Under the pieces are notes generated by a model. It made no database searches and was not told the origin of the DNA. It saw only the letters and a list, made by a program, of their open reading frames with translations. From contig CAVSBE010000006.1 in assembly GCA_963726135.1 (NCBI GenBank), positions 124,001 through 188,000 of the forward strand: a stretch of 64,000 nt of DNA. Direction: 5' to 3'. How positions within the stretch are numbered: position 1 is the stretch's first letter; every line of letters starts with the position of its first letter. Below, piece after piece: positions 27,123 through 35,692 of the stretch. The DNA is from Bog-473 sp963726135. Lineage in GTDB: Bacteria; Actinomycetota; Acidimicrobiia; Acidimicrobiales; RAAP-2. The translations under genes and the position numbers were made by a program.

Positions 27123-28276
27123 CGCAGCGCCTTCCACAGGGCGACGTGGGCGCTTGCGGCGGCGTGCCACGTTCGGGGTAGCACGTGCCGCATCCCGCGC
27201 ACCGACAACTCGTTCCGCAGCCCCTCGTCGGTCAAGACGGCCGCGAGGCCGGACGCGATGTCGTCAACGTCGATCGGGTCCACGATGACAGCGGGCGCCG
27301 GCCCGCTCGCGCCCAGGTCCTGCACGCTCGGCACCTCGCCCGATACCACGGTCGGCGTGCCGGCCCGCATTGCCTCGAGGGGGGGCAACCCGTATCCCTC
27401 CGTCAAGGGCACGTACGCGAAGGCACGGGCGCGGTGGTAGAGCTCGGAGAGCACGGCGTCGGGAACTGCGCCGGTGAAGACGACCCCGTCGGCCTCGGGC
27501 GGCCGAGTGGGCCCGGGGCCCCATCCATCCGGTCCGACGACCACCAGCGGCCACGGGCCGGGCAGGGAGGAACGCACCCGGCCAAAGGCCTCCACGAGGC
27601 GGTCCACGTTCTTCCGGGGCTCGAGCGTGCTGACGGTGAGGAGGAACTCGCCCCGCACCCCCACGCGGGCGAAGAGCGCGTCAGTCGCCCCGGGGTCCGG
27701 GTCGGGCAGGTGGTCGGCGCCGGCCGGCACCACGGTGATCCGGCCCGCATCTACGCCGAGCGACCCCAGGTCGTCGGCCACCAGCAGCGACGGGACGACG
27801 ACGGACGCCGCACTCTCGCGGACCCGGATCAGTGCCGCCTCGTGCCAGCGCCGCCCCCGCGCCGTCGTCGCCTCGGGATGCCGGCGCCAGGCGACGTCGT
27901 GGACCGTGACGACGAGGGGGCTCCGGCTGGAGCGCCGCAGCCGTGGCGCGGCGAGCGACACCGAGTGCACGATGTCGAAACCCCCCGGTGCGTGCGCCAG
28001 CCCGTGGTCCCACGCCCTCGTCAGGAGCGGTCCTGGCAGCCGTGACGAGAGCACCGGCCTGCCGAAGGAGGCCAACGGGTCGTCTGCGGAGTGCGCCCGC
28101 CCGGCGAGCGGGACACGAGGTCGGCTGGCCAGGAGGGTCACGTCGACACCGTCGCCCTCGGCGGTGCACTGGGCCAGCCCGCCGAGAAGGCCGCGCGCGT
28201 GCACGCCGATGCCGCCGGGCACGCGGCGACGCAGCTGCTCGACGACGACGAGCACGGAGGGCGCCCGATCAGGCAC
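27119..28276 (-). CDS. Glycosyltransferase, GT4 family (second of three)
   Basis: The 385-residue GT-B glycosyltransferase shows an acceptor half with VVVEQLRRRVPGGIGVHARG and VVTVHDVAWRRHPEA. The donor half has LLTVSTLEPRKNVDRLVEAF, VVVGPDGWGPG and VPLTEGYGLPPLEAMRAGTP. The family fold and the conserved Glu pair are intact. The GIGVHARGLLGGL start is common in transferases that add mannose- or rhamnose-type sugars to lipid-linked or surface glycans, though the donor cannot be fixed from sequence. GTG 28276 overlaps the stop of the preceding transferase by eight bases, and its own stop overlaps the next start. Confidence 0.9.
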   Translation of the reverse strand: MPDRAPSVLVVVEQLRRRVPGGIGVHARGLLGGLAQCTAEGDGVDVTLLASRPRVPLAGRAHSADDPLASFGRPVLSSRLPGPLLTRAWDHGLAHAPGGFDIVHSVSLAAPRLRRSSRSPLVVTVHDVAWRRHPEATTARGRRWHEAALIRVRESAASVVVPSLLVADDLGSLGVDAGRITVVPAGADHLPDPDPGATDALFARVGVRGEFLLTVSTLEPRKNVDRLVEAFGRVRSSLPGPWPLVVVGPDGWGPGPTRPPEADGVVFTGAVPDAVLSELYHRARAFAYVPLTEGYGLPPLEAMRAGTPTVVSGEVPSVQDLGASGPAPAVIVDPIDVDDIASGLAAVLTDEGLRNELSVRGMRHVLPRTWHAAASAHVALWKALR

Positions 28277-29396
28277 GCGTGCCTCCCGCCGCGTCGCCGT
28301 AGAGCTCCTCGAGGCCGGCGCCGCACCGCTCCCACGAGAACCGGGAAGACCAGGTCGTCCCGGCTGCGATCAACCGACGGCGCAGGGCGTCGTCCACGAG
28401 GCTGGCCTCGAGCGCCAGGACGAGGGCGTCATGATCGCCGGGCTCCACCATCAGGGCTCCGTTCCCGAGAACCTCGGGCAAGGAGCCGGCACGGGTGGCG
28501 ACCACCGGGACACCCGCCCGCATCGCCTGGAGCGGCGGGAAGCCGAATCCCTCGTAGAGAGAGGGGTAGGCCAGCACAGTGGCGCCCGTCAGCAAGACCG
28601 CCAGGTCACGCTCGTCGACCCACCCCGTGCGGACGATCCTGTCCCGGGCGGGCGACCCGGCGACGGTCGAAGCCAACGCGTCCTCACCCCAACCCGGTGG
28701 CCCAGCGAGCACCAGACGGAGGTCCCCATGGCGTGCCGCGACCTCACCGAACGCGCGCACCAGGCCCGGCAGGTCCTTGCGCGGTTCGGCCGTCCCGACA
28801 GCGAGGCAGTAGCGCCTTGATCCTGAGGGGAGCAGCCGGCTGAGCGCGGCTGCGGCGTCTCGCTCCGCGACGGCTGGCAGGTCGGGGATGCCCGGATGCA
28901 CGACCCGCACGCGAGCGGGATCGACCTCGAACGCGTCTGTCACCTCGCCCGCGACGAACGCCGAGTCGGTGTGCACCCAGGCCCCGCGCGCCAGGGCCCG
29001 GCGGATGAGCCCCGGGTAGGCCAGTGTCGCTTCGTTGCACAGCTCGGGGTGGTGGAGCGGTGTGAGGTCGTGCACCGAGACCACGGTGGCGGCGTGCCGC
29101 GTCGGTGGCACCACGAAGTTCGTGCCGTGCACGACGTCGACGACGCCGACGAACCACTCCAGCGGTGGCGTGTTCCCTCGACCCCACAAGGCATGCAGCG
29201 GCCGGGCCGGCATCGGTCGCTGGTGCGCCGCGACCCCCGCCGGCAGGAGGGCCTCGATGAGCCCCCGTCGTCGCCAGCTGACAGCGTAGGCCCGGACGTC
29301 GACACCTGGCCGGGTCGCCAGGGCGCCGAGCGCGCCCTCGCAGAAGGCTCCGACGCCGGTGCGGAGGCCGAGCAGCGGCGTCGCGTCGAGCGCCAC
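28269..29396 (-). CDS. Glycosyltransferase, GT4 family (first of three)
   Basis: This 375-residue GT-B enzyme has N-terminal VALDATPLLGLRTGVGAFCE and VVSVHDLTPLHHPELCNEA. Its C-terminal half carries CLAVGTAEPRKDLPGLVRAF, VLAGPPGWGEDAL and YPSLYEGFGFPPLQAMRAGV. I place the start at GTG 29396: the stop of the SDR gene is at 29441, and no other start codon in frame lies between them. The frame stays open upstream through the SDR gene, but that extension is only antisense-like coding noise of the overlapping frame. Head of the three-transferase run; mannosyl- or rhamnosyltransferase activity is the usual role of close relatives. Confidence 0.9.
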   Translation of the reverse strand: MALDATPLLGLRTGVGAFCEGALGALATRPGVDVRAYAVSWRRRGLIEALLPAGVAAHQRPMPARPLHALWGRGNTPPLEWFVGVVDVVHGTNFVVPPTRHAATVVSVHDLTPLHHPELCNEATLAYPGLIRRALARGAWVHTDSAFVAGEVTDAFEVDPARVRVVHPGIPDLPAVAERDAAAALSRLLPSGSRRYCLAVGTAEPRKDLPGLVRAFGEVAARHGDLRLVLAGPPGWGEDALASTVAGSPARDRIVRTGWVDERDLAVLLTGATVLAYPSLYEGFGFPPLQAMRAGVPVVATRAGSLPEVLGNGALMVEPGDHDALVLALEASLVDDALRRRLIAAGTTWSSRFSWERCGAGLEELYGDAAGGTRA

Positions 29397-29440
29397 GCGA
29401 AGCCGTGCGCGCTCTGTGACCCGGGTCGTGCCGTCGGCGC

Positions 29441-30268
29441 TCAGGTCGTGATCGCCCCGTCGATGGAGAGGATCGCCCCGGTGACGTAGTCCGCTTCGTG
29501 CGACCCGAGGTACGCGAACGCTCCGGCGATCTCGTGCGGGTAGGCGAAGCCGATCGGGGTCATCAACCGCTGAATCAGCTTCCAGTCGGCGTCCTCGGGC
29601 GGGCCGAAGTTGTGGATGATCGGGGTGTCCACACCGCCGGGAGCAACCCCGTTCACGCGGACACCGCGGGCCATGTACTCGACGGCGAGAGCTTTGGTCA
29701 GCAGCTTGACCCCGCCTTTGGAGGCACAGTACGCCGCCGAGTAGGGCTGACCGATGATGCCCGCCGTCGAGACGGTGTTCACGATGGCACCGCCGTGCTC
29801 GATCATGCCGGGCAGCACGGCGCGGCACATGAGAAACGTGCCGGTCAGATTGACGGCGATGATCTTGTCCCATCCGCTGAGCGACTGCTCGGGAGTGTGG
29901 GCGAACCCGCCGATGCCCGCGATGTTGCACAGGTTGGTGATGTGGCCCAGCTCCTCCCGGGCTTGCGACACTGCGCCGCTGACCGCGTCCTCGTCGGTGA
30001 CGTCGCAGCTGACCGCCATGGCGCGCCCGCCGGCGCCGCCCGACTCCCGGTTGATTTCGGCCGCCACCGCCTCGATGGCGTCTACTGCGAGGTCGAGGCA
30101 CGCCACCGCGCCACCCTCGGCGGCCAGGCGGCGCGCCGTCGCCCGCCCGATGCCCGACCCCGCCCCGGTGACCACCGCCACGTGCCCCGCGTAGCGGCCG
30201 GGCGTGATCGCCTCGGGGGAAGTTCCCCGATTGGGGTCGGACTCCCCGACTCTGGTGGTGGGGCTCAT
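29441..30268 (-). CDS. Short-chain dehydrogenase/reductase (classical SDR)
   Basis: The 275-residue classical SDR has cofactor motif VVTGAGSGIGRATARRLA, NNAG-like LCNIAGIGGFA, Ser in VNTVSTAGIIGQP and catalytic YCASKGGVKLL. The C-terminus ends SHEADYVTGAILSIDGAITT. An aspartate after strand 2 (CLDLAVDA) suggests NAD rather than NADP. ATG 30268 overlaps the stop of the acyl-CoA ligase (ATGA), so the pair is translationally coupled. That pairing suggests a 3-hydroxyacyl or alcohol substrate made or used by the ligase. Why they head a glycosyltransferase operon is unclear; sugar oxidation is an alternative. Confidence 0.9.
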   Translation of the reverse strand: MSPTTRVGESDPNRGTSPEAITPGRYAGHVAVVTGAGSGIGRATARRLAAEGGAVACLDLAVDAIEAVAAEINRESGGAGGRAMAVSCDVTDEDAVSGAVSQAREELGHITNLCNIAGIGGFAHTPEQSLSGWDKIIAVNLTGTFLMCRAVLPGMIEHGGAIVNTVSTAGIIGQPYSAAYCASKGGVKLLTKALAVEYMARGVRVNGVAPGGVDTPIIHNFGPPEDADWKLIQRLMTPIGFAYPHEIAGAFAYLGSHEADYVTGAILSIDGAITT

Positions 30269-31920
30269 GCACGCTCCTTGTCGTCGCCTTCTCCAGTGGG
30301 GCCACTGCCTACCACCCCGGGGCGGCCCCCACGATTCTGGGCCCTGAGCGTGCGACGTTCCTCGGCCCCCCCTGCGGCCAAGGCGGCGAGGCCGGTCGGA
30401 TCGACTTTCATCATCGGGGTCATGGGGAGCTCGTCGACGACCACGAGCGCGTCGGGCGCCTTGTAGTCGGACAGCGTCCGGGCGCAGTGCGCACGGAGCT
30501 GGTCGAGCTCGGGAACGGCGCCGGACTCGGCCACCACGACGGCCACGCCGATCTCACCGAGGACGTCGTCGGGCACACCGACCACTGCGGCCCGGGCGAC
30601 CGCCGGGTGCGACGACAGCGTCTCCTCGACCTCCGCCGGGTAGACGTTGTAGCCGCCCCTGATGTAGCGCTCGTGCGCCCGGCCCGACAGCTGGAGGTTC
30701 CCCTCTCCGGTGAGCCTCCCGAAGTCTCCTGTGGTCAACCACCCATCGTCATCGAGAACGGTCGCGGTCGCTCCGGCGTCGATCAGTTGCTCGACGCGGC
30801 GCCCCCGGCCCGGGCCGTGCCCCCAGTAGCCGCGCATGGTGGCCGCCGAGCGCAGCAGGACGCTGCCGATCGATCCTGCCGGCACCGGGCTCCCCTCGTC
30901 GTCGACGATGGCCAACTCCACGCCCGCGACCGGGCGCCCCACGGTCGTGGCCACCTCCTCGTCGGACGATGTCAGCGTGGTGCCCGTCCCGAGCGACGCC
31001 TCGGTCGAGGTGTAGCGCACCACGACCGGGACCCCGAAGCGGCGGCGCACCTCCGCGACGAGCGCAGCAGGCACGCGCGCCGCGCCGGAGCTGGCGACCC
31101 GTAGCGCGCCGAGGTCGACCCGCTCCAACTCGGGACTGGCCAGCATCAAGGAGTACTGGGTCGGCACCCCCTGGGCCACGGTCACCGACTCGGCCGCCAA
31201 GATGCGCACGGCGTCGTCGGCCCGCCACGGGGTCGGCGTGATGATGGTCGTCACGGCGTTGGCGATCTCGTCCCAGGCCCGTGTCATGTACCCGACGTGG
31301 GCAAACGGCAGCGGCGACAGCCGGCGGTCGCCCGGCTGGCTGAGGGCGTCGGTGCCCCGGGCTACCGCGGCAAGGTTGGCGTGGTCGAAGAGCGCCCCCT
31401 TTGGCTTGCCGGTGGTCCCGCTGGTCCACACGACGGCCACGGGGTCGTGCCGCGCCAGCTCGGGCCACCGGCGTGGTGGGTCACCGCCCCACCACGTCGC
31501 GACCTCGGACCGCTCGACCACCTCCACTCCCCCGACGGCAGGCGGCGGCGCCGCCTCGGGGTCCGTCACCACGAGCACCGGCACCGTCCGCTCCACGATG
31601 GAGGCGACCTCTCCGGCTCCCATGCGGGGGTTGATGCCGGAGGTGATCGCACCGAGTCGGAGCAGCGCGGCGTAGAGGACCGCGTAATCGATCGACGACG
31701 GCATCAGCAGGCACACCACGTCGCCCTTGGCGACGCCGCGGCGGGACAGGGCGCCTGCGACACCGGCGGCTGCACGGTCCCACTCGGCGAAGGTGAGGGA
31801 TCGCCGCTCCCGTTCAGGGGCGGCCTCCACGTACGCGTCGACGTCGCCGTTGACCCGAGCCGCTTCTCGCAGGAGCGACACCACGGTCTCGTGCCGATCC
31901 GAGGGGATGCGCTCTGGCAT
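30265..31920 (-). CDS. Acyl-CoA synthetase / AMP-dependent ligase (FadD-like)
   Basis: The 551-residue adenylate-forming enzyme activates a carboxylic acid with ATP, then forms a CoA thioester. The P-loop is VVWTSGTTGKPKGALFDH. The acyl-adenylate site reads RYTSTEASLGTGTT, the hinge GWLTTGDFGRL and GRAHERYIRGGYNVYPAEVE, and the catalytic Lys lies in PMTPMMKVDPTGLAAL. The start is ATG 31920; the frame remains open upstream across the cofD gene, but that part has no domain character. A TACCAT box ends 11 bases before the ATG. It heads the operon that continues into an SDR and three glycosyltransferases, so an acyl group for lipid or glycan decoration is possible. Confidence 0.9.
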   Translation of the reverse strand: MPERIPSDRHETVVSLLREAARVNGDVDAYVEAAPERERRSLTFAEWDRAAAGVAGALSRRGVAKGDVVCLLMPSSIDYAVLYAALLRLGAITSGINPRMGAGEVASIVERTVPVLVVTDPEAAPPPAVGGVEVVERSEVATWWGGDPPRRWPELARHDPVAVVWTSGTTGKPKGALFDHANLAAVARGTDALSQPGDRRLSPLPFAHVGYMTRAWDEIANAVTTIITPTPWRADDAVRILAAESVTVAQGVPTQYSLMLASPELERVDLGALRVASSGAARVPAALVAEVRRRFGVPVVVRYTSTEASLGTGTTLTSSDEEVATTVGRPVAGVELAIVDDEGSPVPAGSIGSVLLRSAATMRGYWGHGPGRGRRVEQLIDAGATATVLDDDGWLTTGDFGRLTGEGNLQLSGRAHERYIRGGYNVYPAEVEETLSSHPAVARAAVVGVPDDVLGEIGVAVVVAESGAVPELDQLRAHCARTLSDYKAPDALVVVDELPMTPMMKVDPTGLAALAAGGAEERRTLRAQNRGGRPGVVGSGPTGEGDDKERA

Positions 31921-31974
31921 GGCGGGCGGCGATGGTATCAGGAGCCGCCGGACCGCCCCCAGGGTGGACGCTCC

Positions 31975-31980
31975 TATGCT
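31975..31980 (+). promoter_or_regulatory. -10 box (TATGCT) of a leaderless cofD promoter
   Basis: TATGCT ends exactly six bases before GTG 31987, placing the predicted transcription start at the first base of the start codon. No ribosome binding site is present. The 66-base divergent gap also has to serve the acyl-CoA ligase on the other strand. Confidence 0.6.
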
Positions 31981-31986
31981 CGCGGC

Positions 31987-32934
31987 GTGCTGGTGGCCCT
32001 GTGCGGCGGCGTCGGGGCCGCCCGGATGCTTTCCGGGCTCGTCCGCGCCGTCCCGCCGGCAGACATCACCGCCATCGTCAACGTGGGGGACGACATGGTC
32101 CTGCACGGGCTGCACATCAGCCCCGACCTCGACACGGTCGCGTACACCCTCGCTGGCATGGACAACCGCGACACCGGATGGGGCGTGGCCGGTGAGACGT
32201 GGGCCGTCATGGCCGAGCTGGCGCGAATCGGCGGGGAAGACTGGTTCCGTCTCGGCGACCGCGACCTGGCCACGCACCTGTTCCGGACCGGGCGGCTCCA
32301 CGCAGGCGACACCCTCAGCACGGTGACGGCGCAACTGTGCGCCCGGCGCGGCATCACCGTGCGGCTGCTGCCGGTGACCGACGACCCGCTGCGCACCCGG
32401 CTCACGCTGGCGCAGGCGAGTCCGCTGGGTCCGGCGGGGACCGAGGTCGCGTTTCAGGACTACTTCGTGCGCCTTCACCACGACGTCGCGGTGAGCGGCG
32501 TCCGCTTCGAGGGTGCGCCCTCGACCCGCCCCGCACCCGGGGTGATGGAGGCACTCGAGAGCGCCGACACGATCGTGGTGTGCCCGTCGAACCCGGTCGT
32601 CTCCATCGGGCCCCTGCTGTCGGTCCCGGGCGTCCACGACGCGTTGGCGTCCCGCCGGGAACGGGTGGTGGCCGTCTCACCCATCGTCGCCGGCGCCGCC
32701 CTGAAGGGCCCCGCCGACCGGCTCATGGTCGAGCTCGGGACCGAGGCGTCTGTGGTGGGGGTGGCCAGGCTCTATGCGCCATGGGTGGGCACGCTGGTCG
32801 TCGACGTCGCCGATGCGTCGCTCGCCGCCGAGGTCGAGGCAGAGGGAATCCGCTGCATCGTGGCACCCACCGTCATGAGCACGCCCGAACGGGCGGCTGA
32901 CCTGGCCCGAGTGGTCGTCGATGCCGCCGGCTGA
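31987..32934 (+). CDS. cofD: 2-phospho-L-lactate transferase (CofD/FbiA)
   Basis: The 315-residue enzyme joins a phosphoenolpyruvyl or phospholactyl group from a guanylated donor to the deazaflavin Fo, giving (dehydro)F420-0. Family motifs are intact: LCGGVGAARMLSGL for nucleotide binding, NVGDDMVLHGLHISPDLDTV for metal and Fo binding, DRDLATHLFRTGRL and VVCPSNPVVSIGPLL. The start is GTG 31987. It overlaps cofE by 14 bases, so the two consecutive F420 steps are coupled. Fo synthase and F420-dependent enzymes are not in the window. In mycobacteria fbiA-fbiB also lie close to mannose-pathway genes; here a sugar nucleotidyltransferase follows at 34.6 kb. Confidence 0.95.
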   Translation: MLVALCGGVGAARMLSGLVRAVPPADITAIVNVGDDMVLHGLHISPDLDTVAYTLAGMDNRDTGWGVAGETWAVMAELARIGGEDWFRLGDRDLATHLFRTGRLHAGDTLSTVTAQLCARRGITVRLLPVTDDPLRTRLTLAQASPLGPAGTEVAFQDYFVRLHHDVAVSGVRFEGAPSTRPAPGVMEALESADTIVVCPSNPVVSIGPLLSVPGVHDALASRRERVVAVSPIVAGAALKGPADRLMVELGTEASVVGVARLYAPWVGTLVVDVADASLAAEVEAEGIRCIVAPTVMSTPERAADLARVVVDAAG

Positions 32935-33652
32935 AGGTGTCCAGGTGCTCCCGGTCACCGGCCTCGGGGAGGTGACACCGGGCACCGACGTCGCCGTGCT
33001 CGTCGCCGGGGCCGTGGCGCCCGCACGTCCCGACGGACCCGAGCTGCTCGACGGCGACGTCCTCGTGGTCACCCAGAAGATCGTGTCCAAGGCAGAAGGC
33101 AGGCTGGTGGCGATCGACCACGCCGACGCCGCGGCCAAGCTGGCATTGGTGCTGCAGGAGTCCGTCCGCGTCCTGCGGCGCCGAGGTGACCTGGTGATCA
33201 CCGAGACCAGTCACGGCTTCGTCTGCGCCAACGCCGGCGTCGACCTCTCGAACGTCGCGGACGGGACGGCGGCATTGCTCCCCGACGACCCGGACCGCTC
33301 GGCCCGCCGGATTCGGGCCGGCCTCAAGAACGCCCTCGGGATCGACATCGGGGTCATCGTCTCGGACACATTCGGCCGCCCGTGGCGGCGCGGTGTGACC
33401 GACGTGGCCATCGGCTGCGCGGGGGTGGCCGCCGTGGTCGACCTGCGCGGCACGCGCGACGCGGGCGGGCGGGAGCTCGCCGCCACCGAGGTCTGCGTCG
33501 CGGACGAACTGGCGTCTGCGGCCGAGCTCGTCATGGGCAAGGACCGCGGCGTCCCGGTCGCCGTCGTGCGGGGGGTGCCGCGGGACTGGCTGCGCCCGGC
33601 CTCGGTGAAGGCCGAGGTCATCCGGCCGCCGGACGAGGACCTCTTTCGCTGA
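32921..33652 (+). CDS. cofE: Coenzyme F420-0:L-glutamate ligase (CofE)
   Basis: The 243-residue protein adds gamma-linked L-glutamates to F420-0 with GTP. Signature segments are GDVLVVTQKIVSKAEGRLV, ITETSHGFVCANAGVDLSN, DTFGRPWRRGVTDVAIG and ATEVCVADELASAAELVMGK. It is the stand-alone CofE domain, unlike mycobacterial FbiB, which carries an additional C-terminal nitroreductase-type domain that reduces the dehydro intermediate. That step must therefore be done by another protein, or the donor is phospholactate. ATG 32921 lies inside the end of cofD. The gene ends five bases from a convergent epimerase. Confidence 0.95.
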   Translation: MPPAEGVQVLPVTGLGEVTPGTDVAVLVAGAVAPARPDGPELLDGDVLVVTQKIVSKAEGRLVAIDHADAAAKLALVLQESVRVLRRRGDLVITETSHGFVCANAGVDLSNVADGTAALLPDDPDRSARRIRAGLKNALGIDIGVIVSDTFGRPWRRGVTDVAIGCAGVAAVVDLRGTRDAGGRELAATEVCVADELASAAELVMGKDRGVPVAVVRGVPRDWLRPASVKAEVIRPPDEDLFR

Positions 33653-33657
33653 GCGGC

Positions 33658-34608
33658 TCAGCCGGGTCGCTCGGCGACGAACTCGAGCACCGCGCGCGTC
33701 CCGTCGCCCAGCTCGGTCCAGGGCCGCCACCCGAGTTGGATCGCCGCCCGCTCGTTGTCGAGGCACGAGCGCCGCAGCTCACCCGGCCGTGCGGGCGCCA
33801 TCACGGGCGTGAGCTCGACGCCGGCCTGCGCCACCATGGTCGCGAACAGCTCGTTGACCGACGTCTCGCAGCCGGTCCCGATGTTGCAGACCAGGCCGCC
33901 GCCGCGGGTGGCGGCCCGCACGAAGCCATCGACGACATCGTCGACGTAGACGAAGTCCCTCGTCTGCTCGCCATCCCCGAAGATCGTCACCGGTTCCCTG
34001 CGCCCGATGCGCTGGGCGAAGATCGCGACCACGCCGGCCTCACCGTGTGGATCCTGACGGGGCCCGTAGACGTTGCCCAGCGCGAGGGCACAGAACTCGA
34101 GCGCGTGCATCTCGCGGTACGCGACGAGGTAGTCGATCACCGACTTCTTGGCGACTCCGTAGGGCGACAGCGGCTGTTGGGGATGTGACTCGCGAACGGG
34201 GAGGTCCTCGGGCGCCGGCTCCCCGTAGAGCGTGCCCCCGCTGGCGGCGAAGACAACGCGCTCGGACTCTGCTTGGCGCGCTCCTTCGAGGATGTTCACC
34301 GAGCCGACGATGTTGACGGTGGCGTCGAAGGCGGGACGGGCCACCGAGACCCGCACGTCGGCCTGCGCGGCGAGGTGGAACACGAGCTCGGGGCGGCGGC
34401 GGGCCATGAGCTCGACGACGGCCGGCGCACTGATGTCGAGATGGTGGATGGTGAGTGCCCGGCCGGCGCTCGCACGCGCCTCGGCCAGGTTCGACAGGGA
34501 CCCGGTCGAGAAGTCGTCCACGACGTCGACCTCGTGCCCCTCGACGAGGAGGCGGTCGACCAGGTTCGAACCGATGAACCCTGCGCCTCCGGTGACCAGC
34601 GTGCGCAT
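33658..34608 (-). CDS. UDP-glucose 4-epimerase-like extended SDR
   Basis: The 316-residue epimerase/dehydratase begins MRTLVTGGAGFIGSNLVDRL, with the NAD acidic residue in VVDDFSTGSLSNL. It has FHLAAQADVRVSV, the catalytic pair SGGTLYGEP and SPYGVAKKSVIDY, and NVYGPRQDPHGEAGVVAIFA. These are typical of the GalE-like branch that interconverts UDP-sugars such as glucose/galactose or glucuronate/galacturonate. Exact specificity is not readable. It follows the sugar nucleotidyltransferase by seven bases and ends a four-gene minus-strand operon, so it probably provides another activated sugar for envelope glycans. Confidence 0.9.
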   Translation of the reverse strand: MRTLVTGGAGFIGSNLVDRLLVEGHEVDVVDDFSTGSLSNLAEARASAGRALTIHHLDISAPAVVELMARRRPELVFHLAAQADVRVSVARPAFDATVNIVGSVNILEGARQAESERVVFAASGGTLYGEPAPEDLPVRESHPQQPLSPYGVAKKSVIDYLVAYREMHALEFCALALGNVYGPRQDPHGEAGVVAIFAQRIGRREPVTIFGDGEQTRDFVYVDDVVDGFVRAATRGGGLVCNIGTGCETSVNELFATMVAQAGVELTPVMAPARPGELRRSCLDNERAAIQLGWRPWTELGDGTRAVLEFVAERPG

Positions 34609-34615
34609 GCCGTCC

Positions 34616-35692
34616 CTACCCCGAGACTCGTTCGCCGTCAACCAGAGTGCCCGACGAGACCACGGCATCGGCGCCGAGCACCGAGACCGGCCGCACGTCG
34701 CCCCGCTGCCCGACGATGGACCGCGGGCCCATCACGGAGCCGGCAACCTTGGCGTCGGCGGCGACGTGGCAGCCCTCCATGAGCACCGAATCGGCGACCA
34801 CGGCACCTGACGAGACTACCGAGCCCCGCCCCACGATGCTGCGCTCCACCCGCGCCCCGGGCTCGATCACACATCCCGCGAAGAGGACGGCCGGGCCCAC
34901 CACGTCACCCTCGACGTCGCTCTCGCCCTCCATGAAGACGGACAGGCCGCGGTCCACCAGCCCCGGTGCAACGATCGGGCCGCGCCGCTGGTTGAGGTAG
35001 TCGAAGTTTGCGTCGAGATAGGCCGACGGCGTCCCCGTATCGAGCCAGTAGCTGTCGTCGGAGCGGGCGAAGAGACACTCGTCGCGCACCATGGCGGGAA
35101 ACGTCTCCCGCTCGATCGACACCCGTCTGCCCTCGGGGATCCGCTTCAGCACGGATGCCTCGAGCACGTAGGTGCCCGCGTTGATTTCGTTGGTGGGCGC
35201 CTCGTCACGCGGCGGCTTCTCGACGAAGGCGGTCACGCGTCCTTCCCCGTCGGTGGGCACGACGCCGAACGCCGATGGGTCGGCAACCGGGTGAAGTGCG
35301 ATCGTCCCCTCAGCGCGCCGTTCGCGGTGGAAGGCCACGAGGCTCGTGAGATCGAGATCGGTCAGGACGTCGCCATTGACGACGACGAAGGTCTCGGCGA
35401 TGCCGGCGAGGGTCGCCGCGAAGCGCACGGCCCCAGCGGTGTCCAGGGGTTCGGGTTCCACCGCATAGACGAGCCGGATCCCCGCAGCGCGGCCGTCGGG
35501 GTAGGCGTTCATGAATGCGTCGGGGAGGTAGCCGAGCGAGAGGACGGCCTCGTCGACCCCGTGGCGGGCAAGGTGCCCGAGCACCCGCTCGATCATCGGG
35601 ACGCCGACGATGGGGAGCATCTGTTTGGGTGACGAGAACGTCAGGGGACGCAACCTCGTCCCCTCGCCGCCGACGAGGACGACCGCCTTCAT
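34616..35692 (-). CDS. Sugar nucleotidyltransferase (mannose-1-phosphate guanylyltransferase-like)
   Basis: The 358-residue enzyme has the nucleotidyltransferase signature LVGGEGTRLRPLTFSSPKQM. VVNGDVLTDLDL (metal-binding Asp) and FVEKPPRDEAPTNEINAGTY follow. The C-terminal left-handed beta-helix of hexapeptide repeats (FAGCVIEPGARVERSIVGRG and following) is typical of GDP-mannose pyrophosphorylases of the Rv3264c type. It would turn mannose-1-phosphate from the phosphomannomutase at 13.2 kb into GDP-mannose. ATG 35692 shares its first base with the upstream stop TAA. A glucose-1-phosphate thymidylyl- or uridylyltransferase is the main alternative. Confidence 0.88.
   Translation of the reverse strand: MKAVVLVGGEGTRLRPLTFSSPKQMLPIVGVPMIERVLGHLARHGVDEAVLSLGYLPDAFMNAYPDGRAAGIRLVYAVEPEPLDTAGAVRFAATLAGIAETFVVVNGDVLTDLDLTSLVAFHRERRAEGTIALHPVADPSAFGVVPTDGEGRVTAFVEKPPRDEAPTNEINAGTYVLEASVLKRIPEGRRVSIERETFPAMVRDECLFARSDDSYWLDTGTPSAYLDANFDYLNQRRGPIVAPGLVDRGLSVFMEGESDVEGDVVGPAVLFAGCVIEPGARVERSIVGRGSVVSSGAVVADSVLMEGCHVAADAKVAGSVMGPRSIVGQRGDVRPVSVLGADAVVSSGTLVDGERVSG

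Noticed and set aside
30265..32637. Long N-terminal extension of the acyl-CoA ligase
   Set aside because: The extension lies antisense to cofD, has no domain character and precedes a good ligase start at 31920.
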